Shown: positions 54,552 to 64,000, numbered from the stretch's first letter. The stretch: DNA of 64,000 bases from an uncultured Hyphomonadaceae bacterium (GCA_913057945.1 CAJXOF010000013.1:1-64000); one strand, 5' to 3'. Translations and numbers: made by a program. The notes: generated from the letters alone by a model not told the origin.

Positions 54552-57239
54552 TCAGGCCGCAGCGCGAGCAAGGTTCCGCAGCACATAGTGCAGGATCCCG
54601 CCATTGCGATAATAGTCGAGCTCGTTCTCGGTATCGATACGAACGGTCGTATTGGCAGTGAAGCTCGTGCCGTCTTCGCGCGTGATGGCCACTTCGAGGG
54701 TCTGGCGCGGCTTGATGGACTCAATGCCCTTGATCGTGACCTGCTCCTTGCCGGTCAGACCGAGCGAAACTGCGCTCTCACCGTCTGCGAATTCCAGCGG
54801 CAGGACGCCCATGCCGATCAGGTTTGAACGGTGGATCCGTTCAAAGCTGCCCGCGATCACGGCGCGAACGCCGAGCAGGACCGTGCCCTTGGCGGCCCAG
54901 TCACGCGAGGAACCATTCCCGTAAAGGTCGCCAGCAAACACGACCAGCGGTGTGCCTTCGGCCTCGTATTTCATGGCGGCGTCATAGATCGGCATCTGCT
55001 CGCCGTCTGGGTAATGAACCGTCACGCCACCCTCAACGCCCGGAACCATCTGGTTCTTGATGCGGATGTTGGCGAATGTGCCGCGCATCATGACTTCGTG
55101 GTTGCCGCGGCGCGAACCGTAGGAGTTGAAGTCCAACGGAGAGACCTGGTGTTCCTGAAGGTAGACGCCAGCCGGGCTGGACGCTTTGATCGAACCGGCA
55201 GGTGAGATGTGGTCGGTCGTGATGGAATCACCGAACAGAGCCAGCACGCGGGCATTCTCGACATCCTTCGGCGCGTCAATGTCCAGGCCCATGCCTTCGA
55301 AGTAAGGCGGGTTCTGAACATAGGTCGAGGCTGGTGGCCAGCTATAGGTCTGGCCGCCAGACACGTCGATGCCCTGCCAGTGTTCGTCGCCCTTGAAGAC
55401 GTCGGAATAGCGTTCAGCGAACATTTGCGGCGTCACGGCCTTGGCCATGATCTCTGCGATCTCGTGCGAGGTCGGCCAGATGTCCTTCAGGAAGACGTCA
55501 TTGCCATTCTTGTCCTTGCCCAGCGGGTCGGTGGTCAGGTTCACGCGCAGCGAGCCAGCAATCGCGTAAGCGACAACCAGCGGCGGCGAGGCAAGGTAGT
55601 TGGCCTTGATGTCCGGGCCGATCCGGCCTTCGAAGTTGCGGTTACCGGACAGGACCGAGCAGGAGACGAGGTCACCATCAGCAATGGCCTGCGCCAGCGG
55701 CGCTTCGAGCGGACCGGAGTTACCGATACAGGTGGTGCACCCATAACCCACGAGGTTGAAGCCGAGGGCATCAAGCTCATCCGACAGGCCAGCCTTGTCG
55801 AGATAATCGGTCACGACCTGCGAGCCCGGCGCGAGGGAGGTCTTCACCCAAGGCTTGCGGTTGAGGCCCAGTTCGCGCGCCTTCCTGGCCACGAGGCCGG
55901 CGGCGATGAGGACGGACGGGTTGGATGTGTTGGTACAGGACGTGATCGCCGCGATGAACACATCGCCATGCGTGACGGTGTAGTCCTTGCCTTCAACGGC
56001 GATTGGCTCAGCGGCATCCGCCGCCTTGCTGAATTCCTTTGCCATGGCGTCGGCAAAGGCGGTGTCGCCTTCCGACAGCAGGACGCGGTCCTGCGGACGC
56101 TTTGGTCCGGAGATCGATGGCACGACGGCGCCGAGGTCGAGTTCCAGCGTATCGCTGAAGATCGGCTCGACCTGTTCCGGACGCCAATAGCCTTGCGCTT
56201 TGGCATAGGCTTCGACGAGGGCAACGCGTTCGGCGTCACGGCCGGTATTGGTGAGATATTTGACCGTGTCTTCATCAACCGGGAAGAAGCCACAGGTCGC
56301 GCCATATTCCGGCGCCATGTTGGAGATCGTCGCCTGGTCTTCGAGGGTCAGGTTCGACAGGCCCGGGCCGTAGAATTCAACGAATTTGCCAACCACGCCC
56401 TTGGCGCGCAGCATCTGCACGACCGTCAGAACGAGGTCGGTTGCGGTCGCGCCTTCGGCCATCTTGCCGTCGAGGCGGAAGCCGATGACTTCCGGGATCA
56501 GCATGGAGACCGGCTGGCCAAGCATGGCCGCTTCGGCTTCGATGCCGCCAACACCCCAACCGAGCACGGCGAGGCCGTTGATCATGGTGGTGTGCGAGTC
56601 AGTGCCGACGCAGGTGTCCGGATAGGCAACGGTTTCGCCGTCTTCATCCTTCGTCCAGACCGTTTGGCCCAGGTATTCGAGGTTCACCTGGTGGCAGATG
56701 CCGGTGCCCGGAGGCACAACGCGAAAGTTCTTGAACGCCATGGAGCCCCAGCGCAGGAACTCATACCGTTCCTGGTTGCGCTTGTATTCGATCTCGACGT
56801 TCTTCTCGAAGCTGTTCTCTCCGCCAAAGCTGTCGACCATGACCGAGTGGTCGATGACGAGGTCGACGGGAACCTGCGGGTTGATCGCGTCTGCCGACGC
56901 GCCGAGCTTCTTCGCGGCGTCGCGCATCGCGGCGAGGTCGACCACGGCCGGAACGCCGGTGAAATCCTGCATCAGCACGCGGGCCGGGCGGTAGGCGATT
57001 TCGTGGCTGACGCCGCCCTTGTTCTCAAGCCAGGATTTGAAGGCGAGGATGTCTTCCTTGGTGACGGTCTTGCCGTCCTCATGGCGCAGCATGTTCTCAA
57101 GCAGGACCTTGAGGGATGCAGGCAGGCGGGAGACGTCGCCAAGACCGTTTTCTGCGGCTGCGGACAGCGAGAAATACGTGTAGGTCTTGCTACCGACGGT
57201 GAGTGTGCGTTTTGACTTGAAGCTGTCGAGGGACGGCAT
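54552..57239 (-). CDS. acnA: Aconitate hydratase A
   Basis: TCA-cycle [4Fe-4S] enzyme that interconverts citrate and isocitrate. The 895 residues carry the cluster cysteines: one in [14 protein letters not shown] and two in [27 protein letters not shown] and a C-terminal swivelling domain with [13 protein letters not shown] are present. Length and order match AcnA/IRP-type aconitases. The 5' leader between 57240 and 57357 has a small hairpin and no second gene. It is divergent from ccmA. Confidence 0.97.
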   Translation of the reverse strand: MPSLDSFKSKRTLTVGSKTYTYFSLSAAAENGLGDVSRLPASLKVLLENMLRHEDGKTVTKEDILAFKSWLENKGGVSHEIAYRPARVLMQDFTGVPAVVDLAAMRDAAKKLGASADAINPQVPVDLVIDHSVMVDSFGGENSFEKNVEIEYKRNQERYEFLRWGSMAFKNFRVVPPGTGICHQVNLEYLGQTVWTKDEDGETVAYPDTCVGTDSHTTMINGLAVLGWGVGGIEAEAAMLGQPVSMLIPEVIGFRLDGKMAEGATATDLVLTVVQMLRAKGVVGKFVEFYGPGLSNLTLEDQATISNMAPEYGATCGFFPVDEDTVKYLTNTGRDAERVALVEAYAKAQGYWRPEQVEPIFSDTLELDLGAVVPSISGPKRPQDRVLLSEGDTAFADAMAKEFSKAADAAEPIAVEGKDYTVTHGDVFIAAITSCTNTSNPSVLIAAGLVARKARELGLNRKPWVKTSLAPGSQVVTDYLDKAGLSDELDALGFNLVGYGCTTCIGNSGPLEAPLAQAIADGDLVSCSVLSGNRNFEGRIGPDIKANYLASPPLVVAYAIAGSLRVNLTTDPLGKDKNGNDVFLKDIWPTSHEIAEIMAKAVTPQMFAERYSDVFKGDEHWQGIDVSGGQTYSWPPASTYVQNPPYFEGMGLDIDAPKDVENARVLALFGDSITTDHISPAGSIKASSPAGVYLQEHQVSPLDFNSYGSRRGNHEVMMRGTFANIRIKNQMVPGVEGGVTVHYPDGEQMPIYDAAMKYEAEGTPLVVFAGDLYGNGSSRDWAAKGTVLLGVRAVIAGSFERIHRSNLIGMGVLPLEFADGESAVSLGLTGKEQVTIKGIESIKPRQTLEVAITREDGTSFTANTTVRIDTENELDYYRNGGILHYVLRNLARAAA

Positions 57240-57357
57240 GGAGAGGGAACCTCGCGTCTGGAATTATCGATCTGCGGCGATGAGCCGCCGCGCTGGCCTG
57301 TCTCATATAGGCCCTAATGGATTGAGGCAATTGGGACAAAGGGTCTAAACGGGTCAT

Positions 57358-57936
57358 ATGAGCGTCGGTTCACTTCTTTCCGCAGCCGATATCGGCATGA
57401 TCCGCGGTGAGCGCCTCCTGTTTCGGGAGGTGTCCCTGTCCTTGGCGCCGGGCGAAGCAATTGTCCTGCGCGGGCCGAATGGCGCCGGCAAGACGACCCT
57501 GTTGCGCATTCTCGCCGGCCTGACGCAGGCCGAGACCGGCACGATTGATCGCAACGCACCGCATCATTGGGTAGCGCATCGCGACGGATTGAAACCGCAT
57601 GAAACACCGCGAGAGCATTTGACCCTCTGGGCGCGCGCATGGGGACAATCCCAAACAGACATCGAGCCTCTCCTGGACGAAATGGGGCTTTCGCGTCCAT
57701 CAGATGTGCCTGCCAAGCATTTATCGGCGGGCCAGCGCCGCCGGACCGCCCTCGCCCGCCTGCGCCTGGAAAACCGCCCGGTCTGGCTGCTGGACGAACC
57801 CCTGACTGCCCTCGATGCTGACGGAAAGACACTTTTGCTCGACATGATCGCCGCCCATCGCGCGGAAGGCGGCGGGATGATTGCAGCCATTCACGGCGAC
57901 GCTGAGTTTGAAATTGATATGCAGGTGGACATTTGA
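57358..57936 (+). CDS. ccmA: Haem exporter ATP-binding protein CcmA
   Basis: ATPase of the CcmABCD complex for cytochrome c maturation. The 192 residues have Walker A GPNGAGKT at 39-46, the signature LSAGQRRRTALARL and Walker B VWLLDEPLTALD. The usual role is release of holo-CcmE from CcmCD. The stop overlaps the ccmB start (TTGA). First in ccmABCDG. Confidence 0.95.
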   Translation: MSVGSLLSAADIGMIRGERLLFREVSLSLAPGEAIVLRGPNGAGKTTLLRILAGLTQAETGTIDRNAPHHWVAHRDGLKPHETPREHLTLWARAWGQSQTDIEPLLDEMGLSRPSDVPAKHLSAGQRRRTALARLRLENRPVWLLDEPLTALDADGKTLLLDMIAAHRAEGGGMIAAIHGDAEFEIDMQVDI

Positions 57937-58598
57937 GCCCTGCACCCATCCTCTCTGCGTTCCGGCAAGCGCTGGACGAAGCCTGGGCGGGCGGCGCAGG
58001 CGCGCTGCTGCCAGTAGGCTTCTTTGCAGGTGCCGCAGTTCTCGTGCCGCTGGGCGTCGGAACCGATCCGGAAACCCTGCGCGCCATTGGTCCCGGCATC
58101 CTGTGGGTTTCGCTGGCGCTCTCCAGTCTCGTAACATTGGAACGCATCTTTCAGGCAGACGCCGAAGATGGCTCGCTGGATCTCTGGCTGCAGACCAGCG
58201 CCCCCGCCGCATCCATTGCCGCAGCAAAGACATTCGCGCACTGGCTGACGGCCGGCCTGCCCCTCGCCCTGCTGTCTCCCCTCCTGCTCCTGATGTTCCA
58301 GGCACAGATTGACGGCGCGTTGCTTGAGAACATGTTGTTCTATGCGATTGGCGGGCTCGCCTTCTATTTCTGGGGCGGTGTCGGGGCTGCGCTTGCCGCG
58401 ACGGTACGCCGGGGGGGCCTGTTGATCAGCCTGATCGTCCTGCCCCTGTACGTCCCCACCGCCATCTTTGGCGCGCTCGCCATGGGAGGCGGCCCGAGTA
58501 GCGTCGCTGCTCCATTATTTCTCGCTGCCTCAACGCTGTTTGCGTTGGCTGTCGCACCATTTGCCATGGGTGCAGCCCTGCGCTTGGCGGCAGACTGA
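57933..58598 (+). CDS. ccmB: Haem exporter permease CcmB
   Basis: A 221-residue inner-membrane protein with about six helices. LERIFQADAEDGSLDLWLQT near residues 69-88 is the family signature. Works with CcmA and CcmC. The start codon is TTG within the ccmA stop, which fits tight translational coupling. Confidence 0.93.
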   Translation: MSPAPILSAFRQALDEAWAGGAGALLPVGFFAGAAVLVPLGVGTDPETLRAIGPGILWVSLALSSLVTLERIFQADAEDGSLDLWLQTSAPAASIAAAKTFAHWLTAGLPLALLSPLLLLMFQAQIDGALLENMLFYAIGGLAFYFWGGVGAALAATVRRGGLLISLIVLPLYVPTAIFGALAMGGGPSSVAAPLFLAASTLFALAVAPFAMGAALRLAAD

Positions 58599-58619
58599 GG
58601 GAAGGGTATTCCGAACGCG

Positions 58620-59351
58620 ATGTTTTCCTGGTTCGCCAATCCGCACCGTTTCCTGATGCTGTCCAGCTGGCTCGCGCCCCTGTTCTATGCGGCCGCGGCA
58701 CTGCTGATTGCATGGGGGCTCTGGCAGGGGCTCTGGATGGTCCCGAAAGACGACTATCAGGGCGGCGACATCATGCGGGTCATGTTCGTCCATGTCCCGG
58801 CCGCCTGGCTCGCCATGGCCAGCTATCTCGGCATGGCCGTGATGAGCTTCGTCTGGTTCATCTGGCGCCATGAAGTCGCTGACATTGCCGCCAAGGCGAT
58901 TGCGCCACTAGGGGCAACATGGACCGCGCTCTGCCTTGTCACGGGCGCGATCTGGGGCAAGCCGACGTGGGGCACCTGGTGGCAATGGGATGACGCGCGG
59001 ATGATGTCGGTCCTGTTCATGTTCTTCCTCTTCCTCGGATATATGGCCCTGCGCGCTGCGATGGATACGCGCCAGAAGGCCGCCCGGGCGGGTGCGATCC
59101 TCGCCATGGTGGGGGCGCTGAATGTGCCGCTGATCAAATTCTCCGTGGACCTCTTCACCTCCCTGCATCAGGACGCCAGCGTCATCACGCCAGAGGGTCC
59201 GAAGATGGCCGCCGTCTATCTCTGGCCCTTGCTAATCAGCTCACTTGGCCATTCGCTACTGTTTGCCGCCCTTGTCATGACGCTGATGCGGGCCGAAATA
59301 TGGACCAGACGCGCAGCCCAGATCCGGGCTCGCCTGATGACAGGAGACTGA
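58620..59351 (+). CDS. ccmC: Haem lyase-like protein CcmC
   Basis: A 243-residue inner-membrane protein that binds haem and hands it to CcmE. The tryptophan-rich signature WGTWWQWDDARM near residues 119-130 and periplasmic haem-ligand histidines (HVPAAW near 60) are present among six helices. The gene lies 21 bases after ccmB and 3 bases before ccmD. Confidence 0.95.
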   Translation: MFSWFANPHRFLMLSSWLAPLFYAAAALLIAWGLWQGLWMVPKDDYQGGDIMRVMFVHVPAAWLAMASYLGMAVMSFVWFIWRHEVADIAAKAIAPLGATWTALCLVTGAIWGKPTWGTWWQWDDARMMSVLFMFFLFLGYMALRAAMDTRQKAARAGAILAMVGALNVPLIKFSVDLFTSLHQDASVITPEGPKMAAVYLWPLLISSLGHSLLFAALVMTLMRAEIWTRRAAQIRARLMTGD

Positions 59352-59354
59352 TCC

Positions 59355-59519
59355 ATGCTGCCAGACTTTGATTCCAATGCCGCCTTCATCTGGGCGAGCT
59401 ATTCAGTCGGCCTGCTGCTGATCGGCGGCGCAATGGTGTCCGTCATGATGAAGGCACGCGCTGCGAAAACGCAGCTTATCCGCATTGAAGCCCGCATTCG
59501 GGACCAGAAGCGCGGATGA
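59355..59519 (+). CDS. ccmD: Haem exporter protein CcmD
   Basis: A 54-residue single-pass protein. One hydrophobic helix (about 10-31, SYSVGLLLIGGAMVSVMM) precedes a basic cytoplasmic tail (KARAAKTQLIRIEARIRDQK). Size, topology and position between ccmC and ccmG identify it as CcmD, which stabilises CcmC and assists CcmE release. The stop overlaps the ccmG start (ATGA). Confidence 0.92.
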   Translation: MLPDFDSNAAFIWASYSVGLLLIGGAMVSVMMKARAAKTQLIRIEARIRDQKRG

Positions 59520-60040
59520 AACGCTGGCTGGCGATTGTCCCCGTCGGCGTCCTCGTCGTATTCGGAGCCATTGCCGCCGGCCAATTGATCAATCCCGAAA
59601 AGGGCGACTTCAAGCGCAACCTGCGCGGCGCGCCTGATACGGCCTTCCCGACGCTCGACACCGCCCCTCTCACCTTCGCACCCTCGCCGACCGGCGGGGC
59701 CATTGCGGTGAACCTGTTCGCCAGCTGGTGCGCGCCCTGTGAGGCCGAACATAAATATATTTCAGAACTGTCAGCAGCCCATCCGGGACAGGTCTTTGGT
59801 GTCCTTTACAAGGACAAGCTGGAGGACGGCCTCGCCTTCCTCGACCGGCTTGGCAATCCGTATACGCGGATCGCACTTGATCCGGACGGTCAGGGAGGGC
59901 TCGATTTCGGCCTGACCGGTGTGCCGGAAACATTTGTTATCTCAGCCGACGGCGAGATCATTGACCATGTCCAGGGCCCCCTGAACGAAAATTCGGTCAA
60001 AAAAATAGGCGAGGCGCTGAAAAGCGCCCCGCCGAATTAG
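59516..60040 (+). CDS. ccmG: Thiol:disulfide interchange protein CcmG/DsbE
   Basis: A 174-residue periplasmic thioredoxin anchored by an N-terminal helix (about 5-24). The active site is WCAPC (Cys72, Cys75) and the cis-Pro loop is GVPETFVI. It keeps apocytochrome c cysteines reduced for haem attachment. Last in ccmABCDG; ccmE, ccmF and ccmH are elsewhere. Confidence 0.95.
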   Translation: MKRWLAIVPVGVLVVFGAIAAGQLINPEKGDFKRNLRGAPDTAFPTLDTAPLTFAPSPTGGAIAVNLFASWCAPCEAEHKYISELSAAHPGQVFGVLYKDKLEDGLAFLDRLGNPYTRIALDPDGQGGLDFGLTGVPETFVISADGEIIDHVQGPLNENSVKKIGEALKSAPPN

Positions 60041-60056
60041 ATCCGTCTCCGGAACC

Positions 60057-60779
60057 TTACTTTTTCGTCGACTTGCGAGCCTTGCGGGCCGGAGCCTTCT
60101 TCGCAGGCTTCGTCGTCGTAGCCGCTTTGGCCGTAGGGGCCGCCTTGGCTTTGGCTTTAGGCGCAGCTTTCTTGGCCGGGGCCTTCTTCACAGCTGGCTT
60201 CGGTGCTGCTTTGGCAGCCGGAGCTTTCTTGGCAGCAGGCTTCTTCGCAGCCGGCTTGCGGGCCGGAGCTTTCTTGACGGCTGGCTTGGCTGCGGCTTTG
60301 GCGGCAGGAGCGGCAGGAGCGGCAGCAGCTGGCTTCGGAGCAGGCGCTTCGACCTTGTCAGCTTCAGCAACCATGTCCTTCAGGCCAGAGACGAGCGCAG
60401 CCTGCTTGGTTTTCGGCAGGGCTTCGAAGATCGCCGCGTCTGCCTTTTCGACAGCCGGAAGGGCTTTCTCGTAAGCTTTTTTGCCTTTCGCCATCAGCGA
60501 AACGACTTTGGCGCGCTTGTCCATCTTGGAAGCAACGCGTTTGATGAGGCCAGCTTTCTCCATGCGAGCGACCATGTCAGCCAGCGTCGAGCGGTCGATG
60601 CCGGTTGCATTGACCAGGTCAGACTGGCTTACGCCATCATTGCCGGACAGAGCGGCCAGGACAGAGAACTGACGCAGCGTGATGCCCGCAGCGGTGAGTG
60701 CGGAAGCAGATTCATTGGCCGCGAGTTGCTGTGCACGGTGCAGCAGGTGGCTTGGCGAAGTTTTGAGATTGTAAGTCAT
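60057..60779 (-). CDS. MarR-type regulator with histone-H1-like tail
   Basis: A 240-residue fusion. Residues 1-135 form a MarR winged helix domain (QFSVLAALSGNDGVSQSDLV, ATGIDRSTLADMVARMEKAG, RVASKMDKRAKVVSLMAKGK). Residues about 145-240 are almost only Ala, Lys and Pro in repeats such as AKKPAAKKAP, AVKKAPARK and AKKAAPKAK, like histone H1 or bacterial H1-like proteins. The tail should bind DNA non-specifically. Such H1-like tails on regulators occur in some alphaproteobacteria. The gene is convergent with ccmG and divergent from the NUDIX gene. Confidence 0.88.
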   Translation of the reverse strand: MTYNLKTSPSHLLHRAQQLAANESASALTAAGITLRQFSVLAALSGNDGVSQSDLVNATGIDRSTLADMVARMEKAGLIKRVASKMDKRAKVVSLMAKGKKAYEKALPAVEKADAAIFEALPKTKQAALVSGLKDMVAEADKVEAPAPKPAAAAPAAPAAKAAAKPAVKKAPARKPAAKKPAAKKAPAAKAAPKPAVKKAPAKKAAPKAKAKAAPTAKAATTTKPAKKAPARKARKSTKK

Positions 60780-60834
60780 GATGAAGTGTATCTTTCTGTG
60801 TTCATTTAGGCGTTGGGCGCGATGGATAATCCGG

Positions 60835-60849
60835 TTAGCGGTCTGTTAA
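60835..60849. promoter_or_regulatory. CtrA-like site between MarR and NUDIX genes
   Basis: TTAG, seven bases, TTAA matches the CtrA consensus TTAA-N7-TTAA except one base. It lies in the divergent promoter region, 56 bp from the MarR start and 61 bp from the NUDIX start. Confidence 0.28.
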
Positions 60850-60909
60850 GTATAGGACCCGTGCCCGGATCAACATTTACCCAAATACGAGCAAGAGGCT
60901 TAAGGTTCG

Positions 60910-61461
60910 ATGACGGATGAATTATCAAATGGTTTCTTTTCTCAAGATTTCAAACTGAAAATACCCGATGGCGACGACCGAATACGCCGTGTTTGCTCAC
61001 ATTGCCAGTTCGTAGACTACATAAATCCGAAAATTATTGCAGCTGCGGTTGCGACAAAAGGTGACAAAATCCTGCTTTGCAAGCGCGCAATTGATCCGCG
61101 TAAGGGATTCTGGACCCTTCCGGCCGGGTTCATGGAGGAAGGAGAAACGGTCGAAGAAGCAGCCCGGCGCGAGGCACAGGAGGAAGCGAATGCCGATATT
61201 CGCATCGGGCAGGTGCTCGCAATCTATTCAGTTCCCCGCATTGCGCAGGTCCATGTCATGTTCAGGGCAGAGCTTGTATCGGAGATCTCAGCCGGTCCGG
61301 AGAGCGAGGAAGTCGGCCTGTTTGACTGGAAAGACATACCGTGGGCGAATCTTGCTTTCCCGACGGTCGTGTGGGCGCTGACCCATTTTGCCGGCGTGCG
61401 CCACAAGGCCGCCTTCCCGCCCTTTTCCAATCCGCCTGGCACCGAGCACCTGATCCGTTAG
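60910..61461 (+). CDS. NUDIX hydrolase with short N-terminal zinc-ribbon-like motif
   Basis: A 183-residue NUDIX pyrophosphatase. A Cys-x-x-Cys pair (RRVCSHCQFVDYINPK, 26-41) marks the Nudix_N_2 type extension. The NUDIX box runs from Gly73 to about 95 (GFMEEGETVEEAARREAQEE). Substrate is likely a nucleotide-type diphosphate such as NADH, ADP-ribose or FAD; not resolved. Its stop overlaps the stop of the convergent yciB by 3 bases. Confidence 0.9.
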   Translation: MTDELSNGFFSQDFKLKIPDGDDRIRRVCSHCQFVDYINPKIIAAAVATKGDKILLCKRAIDPRKGFWTLPAGFMEEGETVEEAARREAQEEANADIRIGQVLAIYSVPRIAQVHVMFRAELVSEISAGPESEEVGLFDWKDIPWANLAFPTVVWALTHFAGVRHKAAFPPFSNPPGTEHLIR

Positions 61462-62105
61462 GATTCAGGCGTTTCAGCCTCAGGCTTGCGCATGTGCTTT
61501 AGCGTATACGGCGTATTGGCAAGCGCGAAGACAATCCCGATGACAATATTTCCAAGCTTCCAGTTCGCCCAGGTCGCTTCGGAGAAGTTGCGCCAGAGGA
61601 ACTCGTTCCACGCGGCCATGGCGACAAAGTAGAATCCCCACCGGATAGCCAGCGTTTTCCAGGCATGATCCGGAAGGTCGAAGAGCGTATGAAACAACAT
61701 CTTCCAGATATTCCGACCCACTGCGAGCCCCCCAAAGATCACACCCGCATACAGCAGGTTGATGATGGTCGGCTTGATGAACAGGAAGAGCTTCGACTGA
61801 AGCAGGATGCCCGCAGTCCCGAACGCGCCGATAAGGACGGAGGACACAACCAGGAAAGGCGGGATTCTCTCGCCGCGGATCAGTTTCTGGATAATCACGA
61901 AGGCGGTGAAGATGATGAGCGCGCCCGTGGCCCAGTAGAGCGCGGTGTCTTTCGTGAAGAGCCCCTCACCTTCCGGGAACCTCAGCATCACATTGTAGAT
62001 GCCGATAAAAGCAAGCGTCGGCCCGATCTCGGTCCAGATGCTGCCGGCCTTGGCCGTCGCATCGCTGAGCTCCGCCGAGCCTTCCGTGTCCTGTGTCTCT
62101 GTCAT
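61458..62105 (-). CDS. yciB: YciB/IspZ-type inner membrane septation protein
   Basis: A 215-residue inner-membrane protein of the YciB (intracellular septation protein A) family with five to six helices. ATGALIIFTAFVIIQKLIRG and RGFYFVAMAAWNEFLWRNF-like segments (here WGFYFVAMAAWNEF) with WANWKLGNIV are diagnostic. It affects cell envelope synthesis and septation in relatives. I took the ATG at 62105; the ATG at 62120 adds five residues. Confidence 0.9.
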   Translation of the reverse strand: MTETQDTEGSAELSDATAKAGSIWTEIGPTLAFIGIYNVMLRFPEGEGLFTKDTALYWATGALIIFTAFVIIQKLIRGERIPPFLVVSSVLIGAFGTAGILLQSKLFLFIKPTIINLLYAGVIFGGLAVGRNIWKMLFHTLFDLPDHAWKTLAIRWGFYFVAMAAWNEFLWRNFSEATWANWKLGNIVIGIVFALANTPYTLKHMRKPEAETPES

Positions 62106-62215
62106 CACTTCTCTACGCATTGTTGCCGCTTATGGATTGGTCCCAAGCTGTAGCGCCTCTCAGACTATAGTCGACCTAACAAATCACGAATGGGCCTGTA
62201 TTGTTTTGAAACAGG

Positions 62216-63076
62216 TCACGCACCAATTTGCATCGACAGGAGTCCGGCCGCCAGCAGGCCCGCTGCACATATTCGTCTGTACCCGAATCCCTCCTTCAGG
62301 AGAATGGCGCCAAGCGCCGCCGCAAACACAACTGAGGTTTCCCTCAAGGCGGTCACGATCACCGCATCGGTCAGCGTATAGGCATAGATTGCCAGGGCAT
62401 AGGAGAACGTGCCCAGGATTCCGCCGGCAAGCCCTCCCTTCCATTGTTTCGCGACAGCTGCACGTATGCGCCCCCGGCGCTGGATCAGCGTAACGACCGT
62501 GACCCCGATCCAGTCCAGCAGGAACAACCAGACCACAAACGTCATGGGGTTGGGCATGGCCCGCGCGGCACGTGTGTCGGCCACCGCATAGAGGCCCACG
62601 CCAAGCGCCGTCAGCACCGCCCAGATCAGGGCCTGCCGGTCGAGCCGCCGCGTGCTGGCCGTTTTCCCGGTCGGCAGGGCAAAGAGTATGATCGCGAAAC
62701 TGGCCACGCCCAACCCGGCCATTTGCAGAGCCGTCAGATGCTCCTGCAGGACAATAAGCGCGAAGCACGCCGTCGCCAGGGGCGCGAGACCCCGCATGAC
62801 GGGAAAGACCAGAGAGAGGTCTCCACGATGCAGGGACCGCACAAGGCAGAACTGGTAAATCCAATGTACCATGACCGAAACAAGGATCAGCGGCCAGGTC
62901 TCGCGGGGCGGTGTGGGCACGAAAGGCGCGAAAGGCAGCACGCTGAGCCCCATCACGAGCGCCACGGCCATGCGCGCCGTCAGGACGTCGCCGCCCCGTT
63001 TCACGAACATGTTGGTCGCGGCAACCGTTACTGCGGACAAAAGGCACAGAACCACAGGCAGGAGCGTCATCGTCAT
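62216..63076 (-). CDS. EamA/DMT-superfamily transporter
   Basis: A 286-residue protein with ten predicted hydrophobic segments in two EamA repeats. NMFVKRGGDVLTARM and FPVMRGLAPLATACFALIVL are in the first; SVVFAAALGAILLKEGFG, near the end, is in the second. Drug/metabolite exporter family; substrate unknown. A second ATG lies two codons downstream. It is divergent from the amidohydrolase gene, 104 bp apart. Confidence 0.9.
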   Translation of the reverse strand: MTMTLLPVVLCLLSAVTVAATNMFVKRGGDVLTARMAVALVMGLSVLPFAPFVPTPPRETWPLILVSVMVHWIYQFCLVRSLHRGDLSLVFPVMRGLAPLATACFALIVLQEHLTALQMAGLGVASFAIILFALPTGKTASTRRLDRQALIWAVLTALGVGLYAVADTRAARAMPNPMTFVVWLFLLDWIGVTVVTLIQRRGRIRAAVAKQWKGGLAGGILGTFSYALAIYAYTLTDAVIVTALRETSVVFAAALGAILLKEGFGYRRICAAGLLAAGLLSMQIGA

Positions 63077-63180
63077 CGCGGCGATCTATGCACGACTCGC
63101 TGACGCGTGGGAAGGATTTGACTCTTGCCCGGTTGAAGGTCTGACTCGCCTCAAACAAGAAACACCGGAGGAAACCCATC

Positions 63181-64000
63181 ATGACGCACGATCTGGTCCT
63201 GCGCGGCGGAACGATCATAGACGGTACAGGCGGCGAAAGCTTCGAGGGTGACGTCGCTGTTTCAAATGGGATGATTACGGAAATTGGCAACGTCGCGGGC
63301 CGGGGCATAGAGGAAATCGACGCCCGCGGACAAGTCGTGACGCCAGGCTTTGTGGATATTCATACGCATTATGATGGCCAGGCGACCTGGACCGGATCGA
63401 TCAGCCCGTCCTCCCTGCACGGCGTCACAACCGTGGTTATGGGCAATTGCGGCGTCGGCTTTGCACCCTGCAAGCCGGTAGACCATGACCGGCTGATCCG
63501 TCTGATGGAAGGCGTCGAGGATATCCCCTTCCCTGTGCTCGCCGAAGGTCTTCCCTGGAATTGGGAGAGCTTTCCCGATTATCTCGACAGCCTGTCCAAG
63601 GGACGGTTCGATGCTGACATCTGCGCCCAGCTGCCCCATGCGGCCCTGCGCGTCTATGTCATGGGAGAGCGCGGCGCGAACCGGGACCCTGCCACGGAGG
63701 ATGACATTTGCCAGATGCGAGCTTTGGCAACCGAGGCGATCCGCGCAGGCGCCATCGGTTTTTCGACCTCTCGCACACTGAACCATCGGACCAGTGATGG
63801 TCAGCCAACGCCCACTCTGACGGCCAGCGAGGCGGAACTCACCGGCATCGCGCAAGGCGTGGCAGACGCTGGGCGCGGTGTCCTGCAATTCGTGTCCGAC
63901 TTCGACGACCCCGAGAAAGAGGCCGCCATGCTGCGCCGCATACTCGAGACGAGCGGGCGTCCCTTGTCAGTCTCACTGGCTCAGGCTGACGTTGCGCCCG
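63181..64000 (+). CDS. D-aminoacylase-type amidohydrolase (5' part)
   Basis: The first 273 residues of a protein cut by the window end; family members are about 550 residues. It begins with a typical amidohydrolase beta domain ([14 protein letters not shown]), then the metal site [12 protein letters not shown] and the cysteine-containing [14 protein letters not shown], which is characteristic of N-acyl-D-amino-acid deacylases. AIGFSTSRT further on also fits. GGAGG lies 10 bases before the ATG. The exact substrate is unproven. Confidence 0.85.
   Translation, partial: MTHDLVLRGGTIIDGTGGESFEGDVAVSNGMITEIGNVAGRGIEEIDARGQVVTPGFVDIHTHYDGQATWTGSISPSSLHGVTTVVMGNCGVGFAPCKPVDHDRLIRLMEGVEDIPFPVLAEGLPWNWESFPDYLDSLSKGRFDADICAQLPHAALRVYVMGERGANRDPATEDDICQMRALATEAIRAGAIGFSTSRTLNHRTSDGQPTPTLTASEAELTGIAQGVADAGRGVLQFVSDFDDPEKEAAMLRRILETSGRPLSVSLAQADVAP

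Noticed and set aside
55209..57215. A 668-codon plus-strand frame opposite acnA
   Set aside because: Antisense shadow of the conserved aconitase; no ribosome site or domain.
60060..60350. Repetitive GC-rich DNA considered as a tandem repeat or assembly artefact
   Set aside because: The reading frame is kept throughout and the product is a regular Ala/Lys/Pro H1-like tail, so it is coding.

Overview
The window looks like chromosomal DNA of a GC-rich alphaproteobacterium, most probably Hyphomonadaceae (Hyphomonas-like); this is inferred from gene order and protein families, not from a database search. No prophage, insertion sequence, CRISPR array, rRNA or convincing tRNA was seen. Genes are tightly packed on both strands, often with stop/start overlaps (ATGA, TTGA, GTGA).

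Layout. 0-2 kb: a VTT/YqaA-like membrane protein and an HI0933-type flavoprotein. 2-5.7 kb (minus): a compact accessory cassette that I read as a RiPP-like (modified peptide) locus. It contains a 43-residue basic peptide (5546-5677), a GUAA-capped hairpin, an HEXXH-motif putative peptide-modification enzyme, a MOP-type flippase and an ATP-grasp enzyme. 6-21.5 kb (minus): the conserved translation and envelope block miaB-phoH-ybeY-corC-lnt-XRE / trmB / csp / rimP-nusA-ylxR-infB-(YcxB-like)-rbfA-(membrane protein)-truB. The cassette lies directly after truB, where rpsO-pnp usually follow in relatives.

21.7-33.6 kb: a sodium:amino-acid symporter, glyoxalase-fold protein, Ada-like repair protein, GST, SDR, (2S)-methylsuccinyl-CoA dehydrogenase (ethylmalonyl-CoA pathway), secreted GH16 and metallo-beta-lactamase lipoproteins, hisI and a CaiB-type CoA transferase. 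33.7-38.5 kb: HMG-CoA lyase family protein, then cobT, a sterol-desaturase-like hydroxylase and cobS. 38.6-46.8 kb: amidohydrolase lipoprotein, rpmB, DUF3108 protein, RluD, PhoD, a degenerate SDR, small membrane and DUF465 proteins, and a GGDEF protein.

46.9-53.8 kb (plus): purE-purK-creatininase, then a four-gene Gld-like ABC system (ATPase, permease, GldG-like, DUF4340). 53.8-57.2 kb (minus): DUF1223 protein and aconitase. 57.4-60 kb (plus): ccmA-B-C-D-G for cytochrome c maturation. 60-64 kb: a MarR-type regulator with a histone-H1-like Ala/Lys/Pro tail, a NUDIX hydrolase, YciB, an EamA transporter and the 5' part of a D-aminoacylase-type amidohydrolase cut by the window end.

The best candidate for an undescribed system is the 2.0-5.7 kb cassette. 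Its precursor-like gene is short, lies in front of the HEXXH gene with a stable hairpin between them, and lacks the radical SAM or lanthipeptide enzymes of better known loci.
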